A stretch of 8,894 bases of DNA from positions 1 through 8,894 of the forward strand of contig JAOUGF010000062.1 in assembly GCA_029857925.1 (NCBI GenBank), written 5' to 3'. Every line of letters begins with the position of its first letter. The first letter of the stretch is position 1. The translations under genes and the position numbers were made by a program. Below, one piece after another: positions 1 through 7,600 of this stretch. The notes under the pieces were generated by a model. It saw only the letters and a list, made by a program, of their open reading frames with translations. It was not told the origin of the DNA and made no database searches. Origin of the DNA: Gammaproteobacteria bacterium (GTDB lineage: Bacteria > Pseudomonadota > Gammaproteobacteria > S012-40).

Positions 1-1
1 G

Positions 2-235
2 CTCTACATATTAGACGATGCGGAGTTTGATTCGATAATCGCAGATGACTATGCCTTGATGCGTTTTGGATTTAGATTTTTGAAACAAGTGTTCTACGGT
101 GAGATGACCATACCCACGAATAAAGACGCGGTAGCGAAACGATTTGAAGAGCGCAAAGATATTTTTGAGGCCAGACGCCAAGCTGAAATCGCTGCGGATA
201 AGGACAACGATGATAAGTATGGAGACTTGGATTGA
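2..235 (+). CDS. 3' end of an unrecognised protein (5' end outside window)
   Basis: The frame is open from the window edge to TGA at 233-235, giving 77 residues that begin LYILDDAEFD and end DDKYGDLD. The reading looks coding: charged and hydrophobic residues alternate as in a soluble helical domain, and the tail is strongly charged (KRFEERKDIFEARRQAE followed by an acidic end). There is no membrane segment and no motif I can assign to a family. An in-frame ATG at 59-61 could start a 58-residue peptide, but the frame is open upstream and no Shine-Dalgarno precedes that ATG, so a truncated longer gene is more likely. It converges on the membrane kinase gene with only 30 bp between the two stop codons, and I see no hairpin with a T-run there. 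I do not recognise the function. Confidence 0.7.
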   Translation, partial: LYILDDAEFDSIIADDYALMRFGFRFLKQVFYGEMTIPTNKDAVAKRFEERKDIFEARRQAEIAADKDNDDKYGDLD

Positions 236-265
236 TGTTGTACAGTGAGCGCTGAAGTTTTACAG

Positions 266-3200
266 TTACTCACGCCCATGTTTACGTGAATCTAATACGC
301 GCATGAGTGACGCGATAAATGCGTGCGCATGTAGCGGCTTTGGCACATATTCAGTAAATCCTGCGGCCAATCCTTTTTCAATGTCATGGGGCATCGCATC
401 TGCCGACAGGGCGATGACCGGAATATCCGACGTGTCCGGATCGGCGCGTAACGCTGCCAATACCGCGTAACCGTCCATACCAGGCAATTGAATATCGAGC
501 AGAATTGCATCTGGTTTGTGACGCTGTGCCAACTCTAAACCGGCTTCGCCGTGGGTGGCAGAAATCAATTTTAGTGTCGGCTGCTGGCGAAACAGGGCCT
601 CTACGACACGTAAATTGGCTGGATTGTCTTCCACGTAAAGCACGAGATAGGCATCATCGGCATTTCGTTCTGGACTGTTCAGACGCAGGTTTGCTTCGGT
701 GTCGTCGTGGTCTGCGCGCGCGAGTTCTACCCAAAAGGTAGAGCCTTGGGCGGGTGTAGTTTGAACCCCCATCGTTGCGCCCATCAGTTCAGCTAATTGT
801 TTCGATAGTGCCAAGCCTATACCGGTACCGTCCACGGCGGTGGCATCCGCACCCAATCGATCGAAGGCTTGAAACAGACGCTGAATTTTCTCAGGTGGGA
901 TACCGGGGCCGGTGTCGGTCACAGACAATGCAATACGCCGGTCAGGACGGGGCACGGCATCAATGCGAACTTCGCCACCTAGACGGTTGTATTTCACGGC
1001 GTTAGTTAAAAGATTTACCATTATCTGGCGCAACCGTGTCGGATCAGCAAGTACTGAAATGTCGGTGCTGCATTGGTTAGTAATGTTGATCCCCCGCGTC
1101 GCGGCTAAAGAATGCACCAACCGGATGGAATCCGAAATCACGCCGTGTACCATGACCGACTGTACGTGGATAGTGAGTTTTCCGGCCTCAATTCGAGAAA
1201 GATCGAGTAACTCATTGATGAGTTCCAACAGGTGATCGCCCGCGCGATGAATTTCCAATACATATTCGTGATGTTCAGGCGGTAGATTTTCTAATTCCAA
1301 TACTTGTGAAAATCCCAAGATGGCATTCATTGGTGTACGAAGTTCATGACTCATACGCGATAAGAAATCCGTTTTAGCCCGATTGGCGCGTTCCGCGATT
1401 TCCTTGGCGGTAATTAATGCCAACTCCGCCACTTTTCGCGCAGTGATGTCACTGGCCATTAATAAAACATGATATTCGTTGTTTTGTAAGAAACGAACAA
1501 ACGCACATTCAAACCACGCCTCCCGACCGAAACTTGTGACTAAGTGAAATTCTTGTACACAACTTTCCCCGGTGGCAAGGGTAGACAAGGTGGTCTTCAA
1601 CATGCCGGATGCGTCCCATGAGGGTATGTTTTTGAAATTCTGTTGTAACATTTGTTGAGGAGTGGCGTTGATCAGGCGTGCAATGGCGTCATTCGCGAAT
1701 ATGCACGCGCCATCATGTCGATATACTGCGAGGCCGACCAGTGAAACAGTTAAAATACGATTATTAAACTCATTTGCTTCTACGAGCGCGCGCGTGCGCT
1801 CATTGACGCGCGCTTCTAAGGACTCATTCGCGATTCGTAATTCTGTTTCCTTTTTTTGAATATCCTCCAACGCCTCGATACGCGCTGTCACATTCATCAA
1901 CGATAAAACAAGCCCCGTCACTACGTTATCAGTGTCTTTTATCGGTGTCAGCGTCCAATCCCAGTGACTAACGCCACGGTCCGGATGATGCGCGTATTCA
2001 AAGGGCTTTGCCGTTGCGACATAGGGAATCCCGGTCAAAGCGGCGCGACGAAAAATAGCTTCATTTTCAGTGTTAGGGTAGAGCAAGAAATGATTCTTGC
2101 CAATAAAATAATCTGGCGTTTTGTTGTCGGCTGCCGCGTATGATTGATTCACTCGCACGAAATTCATCGAGGAATCTAGATAGGCGATCATGACCGGAGT
2201 GGTGTCGAGCACGGCGGTAAGTAAATAATTTGTTGTGCGTAGCGCAGATTGATTTTCGTGTAGAACTTCTTCCGCGTGTTTTCGCGCGGTGATGTCGATG
2301 CCTACTGACACCATAAATTCGGGCTTATCTTCCGCGCTAAACAGAAGGGCATTGGACCACTCAATGAAATATTGTTGTCCACCTTTGCTGATCCACAGAC
2401 TAGTGTGCAAGGGAATTTTATCTCTAAGCGCGTTATTAAACGATTTAAAGAATAAATTACGACAGGAAGCAACATCCTCCGTTCGCAAAAATATTTCCCA
2501 GAATAATTTACCAGCCACTTCTGAAAATAAATAGCCGGTGAGTGATTCGCATGCACGATTGAAACGTAGAATACGGCCTTCTTTGTCAAGCACCATAACC
2601 AACGCCTCAGCTTGGTCAATCACCGAATGGGTGAGCGATTGCGCGTATTGTAGTTCTTGAGTCAAACTGATTTGTATGGATAACAATTCTGAGAATTTTG
2701 CCGTCAGTACACCCAATTCGTCAAGCGAAAGAGGGGTTATGGTAGTCGGAGGTTTTATCGATGAAGATGATTCTTGCGCCGCAATAAATAATTCCAGCGG
2801 GGCCATCCCCAGACGTAGGCTCAACCACGCCATCCAAGTGCCACCCGCCGCCAATATAATCAACGAAAACCATAATCCTAGCGTTTCCCATTGAAAAAAT
2901 CCTGTGCGGTTGTAGTAGTAGCCAATCAAAATGGTATCTATCAATAAGGGGGTGACGAGGCCCAGCATGGATAACTTCATCCAAAGTGGAATCGCGATTA
3001 CGCTTAGACCGCGGGGCCCCAGATACCTGCCAAGGCGATCAACAAAATAGAAAAAAATTGGAAAAGAAGTGATTAGTACGACAGGAATGAGGCCGGACTG
3101 CGTGTAAAGGTGGTCATTGAAATTGTATTTGCGAACCCCGATAGCCTCGAGCGCAAAGTCCGCGACCAACGCACCGCCTATAGAATAAAGCGTTACTAGG

Positions 3201-3529
3201 CCAAATAGGAACCAAGGTAGACGACGAAAAACACGCTGCGTGTACGCTTGGGCAAGGTTTCGCTCCATTTGAGGAAGCGAGACTATTTTCTGCACTATTT
3301 TTGGCAAAATCAATGCGTAGATTAGAGTGAACGCGCCGATATAGAGTAAAACCCAATAGTTTTTGAATACAAAATAGAATTCTGGAAGTGGATAAAACCC
3401 GATAAGCCCCATGATGGAACCGCCCACGAAGGGAGGTATACTCAACAATAGAAGCATCGCAATATATGCGCTACGCTTTAACTGTGCATCACTTAGCATA
3501 CGGTGCGAAAAATTGTTGGAAAAATTCAA
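266..3529 (-). CDS. Membrane hybrid histidine kinase, 6TM-HAMP-PAS-PAS-PAS-HisKA-HATPase-REC
   Basis: 1087 residues. Six hydrophobic segments lie at about 21-43, 56-76, 104-125, 144-163, 183-205 and 216-238. A HAMP-like segment follows at about 238-292, with Pro244 and a DELGVLTAKF motif. Three PAS domains lie at about 297-415, 432-550 and 587-698; the second has the GKNHFLLYP and HWDWTLTPI signatures of PAS_4-type domains. A helical linker (550-590) separates PAS2 and PAS3. HisKA carries MSHELRTP with His728. The ATPase domain has an N-box (Asn839, Asn843), DTGPGIP (872-878), FQAF (886-889) and GTGIGLA (901-907). The terminal receiver has Glu967/Asp968, phospho-acceptor Asp1012, Ser1042 and Lys1064. 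All catalytic residues are present, so it should autophosphorylate and pass phosphate to its own receiver. Both ends should be cytoplasmic. The signal is unknown. The start is TTG: AAAGG lies 7 nt upstream, whereas the first ATG (codon 11) lacks a ribosome site. There is no output domain. Confidence 0.95.
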   Translation of the reverse strand: MNFSNNFSHRMLSDAQLKRSAYIAMLLLLSIPPFVGGSIMGLIGFYPLPEFYFVFKNYWVLLYIGAFTLIYALILPKIVQKIVSLPQMERNLAQAYTQRVFRRLPWFLFGLVTLYSIGGALVADFALEAIGVRKYNFNDHLYTQSGLIPVVLITSFPIFFYFVDRLGRYLGPRGLSVIAIPLWMKLSMLGLVTPLLIDTILIGYYYNRTGFFQWETLGLWFSLIILAAGGTWMAWLSLRLGMAPLELFIAAQESSSSIKPPTTITPLSLDELGVLTAKFSELLSIQISLTQELQYAQSLTHSVIDQAEALVMVLDKEGRILRFNRACESLTGYLFSEVAGKLFWEIFLRTEDVASCRNLFFKSFNNALRDKIPLHTSLWISKGGQQYFIEWSNALLFSAEDKPEFMVSVGIDITARKHAEEVLHENQSALRTTNYLLTAVLDTTPVMIAYLDSSMNFVRVNQSYAAADNKTPDYFIGKNHFLLYPNTENEAIFRRAALTGIPYVATAKPFEYAHHPDRGVSHWDWTLTPIKDTDNVVTGLVLSLMNVTARIEALEDIQKKETELRIANESLEARVNERTRALVEANEFNNRILTVSLVGLAVYRHDGACIFANDAIARLINATPQQMLQQNFKNIPSWDASGMLKTTLSTLATGESCVQEFHLVTSFGREAWFECAFVRFLQNNEYHVLLMASDITARKVAELALITAKEIAERANRAKTDFLSRMSHELRTPMNAILGFSQVLELENLPPEHHEYVLEIHRAGDHLLELINELLDLSRIEAGKLTIHVQSVMVHGVISDSIRLVHSLAATRGINITNQCSTDISVLADPTRLRQIMVNLLTNAVKYNRLGGEVRIDAVPRPDRRIALSVTDTGPGIPPEKIQRLFQAFDRLGADATAVDGTGIGLALSKQLAELMGATMGVQTTPAQGSTFWVELARADHDDTEANLRLNSPERNADDAYLVLYVEDNPANLRVVEALFRQQPTLKLISATHGEAGLELAQRHKPDAILLDIQLPGMDGYAVLAALRADPDTSDIPVIALSADAMPHDIEKGLAAGFTEYVPKPLHAHAFIASLMRVLDSRKHGRE

Positions 3530-3536
3530 ACTATTG

Positions 3537-3541
3537 CCTTT
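3537..3541 (-). promoter_or_regulatory. Shine-Dalgarno AAAGG that decides the TTG start of the membrane kinase
   Basis: Read on the minus strand, AAAGG lies 7 nt before TTG at 3529-3527. The next candidate, ATG at 3499-3497, is preceded by a pyrimidine-rich stretch with no purine-rich site. An in-frame stop at 3559-3557 limits any longer start, and no ATG or GTG lies between it and the TTG. Confidence 0.6.
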
Positions 3542-3550
3542 GCGTGTTGT

Positions 3551-3560
3551 ATGACGTCAT
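3551..3560. promoter_or_regulatory. ATGACGTCAT palindrome, possible operator before the membrane kinase
   Basis: This is a perfect 10-bp palindrome, 21 bp upstream of the kinase TTG. A second TGACGT half-site lies at 3585-3590, 33 bp away, which is about three helical turns. A weak -10-like TATAGA (minus strand, about 3560-3565) sits beside the palindrome, so a bound protein could affect transcription of the kinase. No matching -35 is clear. TGACGTCA also occurs inside the soluble kinase coding region near 5374, so chance is a real alternative. Confidence 0.25.
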
Positions 3561-3586
3561 CTATAAAATTGTTCCGCAACAGCGTG

Positions 3587-3636
3587 ACGTAAAGGCGAGG
3601 TGCTTGTTGAAATACCTCAACTTGTTCGCCTTTCGT
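3587..3636. repeat. Long imperfect hairpin between the decayed ORF and the membrane kinase
   Basis: AAAGGCGA (3591-3598) pairs with TCGCCTTT (3626-3633). The stem extends outward by ACG (3587-3589) with CGT (3634-3636) across one bulged T. A second 5-bp stem inside it pairs GTTGA (3606-3610) with TCAAC (3617-3621) around a six-base loop. GC-rich cores flanked by AAA and TTT resemble the stems of intrinsic terminators, but only three T follow on either strand, so it would be a weak one. The stop codon of the minus-strand ORF (3619-3617) lies inside the inner stem. It could be a 3' end structure for that gene or a leader structure for the kinase message. Confidence 0.5.
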
Positions 3637-4124
3637 GATGTACCTTTTCGTCGTAAATCTTGTAACCAAAGTAACATACCATCGAGTGTAACGTGTTTCG
3701 GTGAGTAATATCGGTATCTACAAATAAATATACAGGACTGTTTCGTTTTGATAAATATACCCAATCTTCTAGTTTTTGTATGCACCAATAAGGTGCGCGT
3801 GAGTTTTGGATAGTAAAGTGTATATATGTTAACAGTAGGTATGAGCCGATCTGAAAATTAAAATTGTAATTATTTGTATCAACATGAATCAAAGTGATGT
3901 CATGCCCCTGCCTACTGCTAATTGCTGTTAAAAATTGTCCAGAGCCAGATTTATCAGATTTACAGCTGAGTGTAAAAATAGGGTTTAACACAAAAGATCC
4001 TTTGATCTTCAATGTTGAGTTGTAATACGGATTTCTATTTACTAGCTTAGAAAAAAATAAAGGTATGCGTATCTTCCCTTAGTTTACAGTTGTTACTAGC
4101 GAGAATACGTGCGCCGCTCCACAT
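3617..4124 (-). pseudogene. Possible frameshifted small gene, AT-rich, unknown product
   Basis: One minus-strand frame is open from 4078 to the TGA at 3619-3617 (about 153 residues) but has no ATG near its front. Its only early start is TTG at 4012, without a ribosome site. A second frame starts at ATG 4124-4122, preceded by AGGAG (4126-4130), and closes with TAA just after a run of seven T (A run at 4051-4057 on the plus strand). Removing one T joins the two frames into a single protein of 168 residues. The product looks protein-like, with NSPVYLFVDTDITH and RAPYWCIQKLEDWVYL near the C-terminus. The LEDWVYLSKRNSPVYLFVD stretch faintly recalls DUF4365-type proteins, but I would not assign it. 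Base composition is more AT-rich than the kinases. The ribosome site is only 1 nt from the ATG, which weakens the case. It could be a decayed gene, a slippage-expressed gene or a chance ORF. Confidence 0.4.
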
Positions 4125-4161
4125 TCTCCTCTATTTTACATTCCATTTATTTACAAAGTTT

Positions 4162-4167
4162 ATTATA
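4162..4167 (-). promoter_or_regulatory. TATAAT -10 box candidate for the small minus-strand gene
   Basis: An exact TATAAT on the minus strand would start transcription about 30 nt before the AGGAG/ATG at 4130-4122. No recognisable -35 hexamer lies 16-18 nt upstream, and the surroundings are AT-rich, so a chance match is plausible. Confidence 0.25.
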
Positions 4168-4229
4168 TTTTAATGTGTAGACCTGCATTTTGATGGCGTG
4201 TGAACAGGGTTAACAACCTAATTAACGCT

Positions 4230-4262
4230 GGTTCAGTGGCGAGGACGATATGTCGCTGAACC
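4230..4262. repeat. Inverted repeat GGTTCAG / CTGAACC
   Basis: GGTTCAG (4230-4236) is complementary to CTGAACC (4256-4262). After a three-base bulge the stem continues CGA (4240-4242) with TCG (4253-4255), leaving a ten-base loop. No T-run follows on either strand, so it is not a typical intrinsic terminator. It could be an operator or a leader structure about 360 bp before the soluble kinase. Confidence 0.5.
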
Positions 4263-4411
4263 TGAGTTGAAATTCAAACCACGTTGATTTCACCTGAATT
4301 TTTTGAAAGGACTATATATTGCATTGCGCAGTTAATGTCTATGGCGTTCTTGGGGCGATATCATGCGAAGGCGCAACGTAAAATTTCTATTAAGATTGTG
4401 TAGTAGTGTAC

Positions 4412-4429
4412 AGATATACTATAGATATA
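4412..4429 (+). promoter_or_regulatory. Tandem AGATATA repeats overlapping a -10-like TATACT
   Basis: AGATATA occurs at 4412-4418 and again at 4423-4429, 11 bp apart, so both copies face the same side of the helix. TATACT at 4415-4420 matches the -10 consensus at five of six positions, but no good -35 stands 16-18 nt upstream. If used, it would give a leader of about 195 nt before the kinase start. Confidence 0.25.
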
Positions 4430-4622
4430 GAATGAGTCTACGCCCATAGCCAGTACGCGGGTGAATTTTGTGGATAAGTGAGGCAAAACATGGGAGGGGT
4501 AAATCCTCGCATGTGTTGAGTTAATTCGCGGAGGTGATGCGTTGTACACGGGATGGCGTCAATTTTTACTCACTTCATTCCCCACGTGAACGTGAAAAAA
4601 TTACCAAAAATCGGAATCGAGT

Positions 4623-7600
4623 ATGGTTGGCCCAATTTCTGAAAATTACACCAAGATCCGACGCCAATTCGCCGCGCGCTTACCTGCTCGGCTTGAACTG
4701 ATTCGCAGCCGATTTAATAGTCTAAATCACAATAGCTTGCAGTTGGGCGACGTGCAGACCCTTTTGGGTTTGGTCCATAGTTTAAGCTGTACAGCAGCAA
4801 CTTTTGGTTTTCCGTCGGTTTCACTCGTGGCCCAAGAAGCCGAGTCGATGTTGTCGCACCTCATCACCAGCGGCGCTACGCCCTCTGCCGCGCAGTGGCA
4901 GGCGATATTGAAGTCGTTCGAGCAGATATCGGAGACCACAAAGCATCCCCATTCCGTTACCGGCGCCGAATATTTACTACCCCCTGAGACGCTTGTGCGA
5001 TTAGATCGTTCTCCACTCATTCATGTGTTGGAAGATGACATTGCGCAGGCAGAGTATTTATCCCAAATATTGCGTGCGAACGGTTTTCGTATACAGATAT
5101 TTTCCACAACGAGTGCGTTGGCTGATGCCTGTCAGGGTAACGACGCAGAACGTGCTGCGGCGGTGGTTGTGGATATGGATTTTCACGACGGGGCAGACGC
5201 CGCCTTGACGGCAATTTTAGGGCTGAATTTACACACGTCGAATTCAATTCCGGTGTTGGCCATTTCTAGTCATGGCGACATTCACGCCCGTCTAGCGGCC
5301 CTTCGTGCAGGTATCAAACGCTATTTAATGAAACCGTATGATGATGGTCAATTGGTTGACATACTTGACACGTTGACGTCACGCTTGCCGGAGCGGCCCT
5401 ATCGCATATTGCTGGTGGATGATGACTCACATATATTGGCGCTGCATTCCGCTATACTGCATTCCGAGGGGATGGTTTCGCGCGCAATCACCAATCCCAT
5501 GGAAACCTTGGATGTGGTTGATGAATTTAATCCGGATGTGATCGTGCTCGATATTCATATGCCCGAGGTCAGCGGCCCGGAGCTTGCGGCACTGCTGCGC
5601 GAAAAGAATGCATACACCCCCATCTTGTTTTTGTCTGCTGAAAATAATATTACCGAACAATTGCGTGCACTTTATTTCGGCGGTGACGATTTTTTGGAGA
5701 AGCCGATAGAGGCAAAGCGTTTTATTGCTGCAGTGTCTTCAAGGGCGCGCCGCGCTCGTCAGAATCGTGCGATACAAAGGCGTTTGCAATTCACTCTTTA
5801 TGAGCGCGAGCGTGAACATCTTGCGCTAAATCAACATGCGATCGTCAGCATTTCCAACCGCGTCGGAAGAATCATATACGCAAATGACAAATTTTGCGAA
5901 ATTAGCGGATATACCCGCGAGGAGTTGTTGGGGAAGAACCACAAAATTGTAAAATCAGGCGTCCATCCGCCTGAGTTTTACCGCACATTGTGGAGTACCA
6001 TCTCCACAGGAAACACATGGCAGGGTGAAATCTGTAATCGCCGTAAAGACGGAAAACTCTATTGGGTGAAGTCCACGATCGTCCCATTTTTAGACGATCT
6101 TGGCAAACCCTATCAATATGTTTCATTGCGTACGGATATTACTGAGCGCAAACACGCCGAGGCGGAGGCGGAGGAGCATAAGGAGCGGTTGCGTAGAGGC
6201 CAATTGTTCGCGAACATCGGTACATGGGACTTGAACATAGCGACGGGTGAAATATACTGGACAGAACGTGTCGCACCATTGTTCGGTTATGCGCAGGGAG
6301 AAACAGCAGCCACACGTGATAAATTCCTTGATGCGATACACCCGGATGACCGACAGAAAGTAATCGATGCGATAAACGCAACTATTTTTAACGATGCACG
6401 TTTTGACATTGAGCATCGCGTGGTATGGTCGGATGGACGTGTGCGTTGGCTGCTTGAACGTGGTGCGGTGATACGGGACGCACAAGGCAAGGCAGTGCAG
6501 ATGTTGGGGGTGGTTCAGGATATCGATGATAGAAAACGCGCGGAGATCGTGCTAGAAGAACGTGAAAAGCAGCTACGCGAGACACAACAGATGGCGTTGC
6601 TGGGGCATTGGCATGCGGATTTGACGACGGGTGAGTTAACGTGGTCAGACGAAATTTACCGTATCTTTGGTCAGGATCCCGCGACGTTTAAGCCGAGTAT
6701 AAAGGCCTTTCATGCCGCTGTGCATCCGGATGACTTGGAATCAGTATATGCCAGTGAGCGCATAGCGGCGGAAACTGGCTTGCATGATGTTGTGCATCGC
6801 ATCCTGCGTCCAAATGGCGAGGTGCGTTATGTGCATGAAATCGCGCGTTTAGAACACGATGATCAAAAGCACGTGCTGCGATTAATAGGCGCGGTTCAGG
6901 ACATCACCCAACTGAAACGTACGGAACAAGCGCTCATTACCGCCAAAGATGAAGCGGAACGGGCTAACCGGGCGAAGTCGGATTTTCTTTCAAATATGTC
7001 GCATGAATTGCGCACCCCGATGAACGCGATATTGGGTTTTAGTCAATTGCTAGAGCTCGATGACGGATTGTCCGAGGTTCAAAGAGGGAGCGTGCAAGAG
7101 ATTTACAAGGCAGGAAGTCACTTATTGGAACTCATCAATGAAGTGCTGGATCTCGCAAAGGTGGAGTCCGGCCACATTGTAATTTCATTGGAACCGGTAC
7201 AAATCAGTCCGCTTGTAAGGGAGTGCATGGCCTTGTTGGGGCCTCTTGCCAAGCGACAAGATGTAGTTATGACCTATCAGGGGGACGATGACGAGGTAGT
7301 GCGCGCGGACTACACTCGTTTAAAGCAAGCGCTTATTAACCTGATGTCAAATGCAATAAAGTACAATCGAAAAGGTGGCCGTGCAACGGTCACTGTGGCG
7401 CCCAATGGCGACGGTATGATAGGTATCCAGGTTGTCGATACCGGTATGGGTATTCCAGTCGCACGGCAAGCCGAATTGTTTCAAGCATTTCATCGGCTAG
7501 GCGCGGAAGGCGGTGACATTGAAGGCACTGGTATCGGTCTGGCGTTAACCCGACGAATAATTGAGGCGATGGGCGGGCAGGTAGCGATGGAAAGTGAAGA

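Larger units (their letters stand above)
4125..4622. other. Intergenic control region upstream of the soluble kinase
   Basis: About 500 bp with no convincing gene on either strand. It contains the TATAAT on the minus strand, an inverted repeat at 4230-4262, tandem AGATATA repeats with a -10-like TATACT, and an orphan strong ribosome site GGAGGTG at 4531-4537. The long minus-strand frame at 4361-4549 starts with TTG, has no ribosome site and an unconvincing composition, so I leave it out. The length of the region suggests regulated divergent transcription or a lost gene. Confidence 0.6.

Noticed and set aside
505..1235. Several plus-strand open frames antisense to the membrane kinase
   Set aside because: They are shadows of the kinase gene: no ribosome sites, arginine-rich antisense composition, and the opposite strand has complete catalytic motifs.
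2302..2984. Minus-strand frames at 2302-2619 and 2721-2984 in another register of the kinase
   Set aside because: They overlap PAS1 and the HAMP/TM6 region of the intact kinase and have no separate starts or family motifs.
3491..3499. ATG at 3499 as the start of the membrane kinase
   Set aside because: No Shine-Dalgarno upstream, whereas TTG at 3529 has AAAGG at 7-nt spacing. The ten-residue difference does not affect any domain.
3560..3660. Integron attC site at the large hairpin
   Set aside because: The arms end in ACG/CGT rather than the RYYYAAC and GTTRRRY core sites, and no integrase is nearby.
3561..3788. Minus-strand 75-residue frame upstream of the kinase
   Set aside because: It overlaps the better 3617-4124 candidate in another frame, has no ribosome site, and runs through the large hairpin.
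4195..4270. tRNA-like region around GGTTCAG
   Set aside because: The full cloverleaf and the GTTC-type T-loop context are missing, and the arms do not pair in tRNA spacing.
4361..4549. 62-residue minus-strand frame in the control region
   Set aside because: TTG start without a ribosome site, low-complexity composition, and it spans the likely promoter of the soluble kinase.
4583..4588. CACGTG palindrome before the soluble kinase
   Set aside because: A six-base palindrome is expected by chance at this length, and nothing else supports it as an operator.
6123..6585. Minus-strand frames opposite the soluble kinase PAS domains
   Set aside because: Rich in Cys, Arg and Pro with no motif, and fully inside a gene with clear domain structure.
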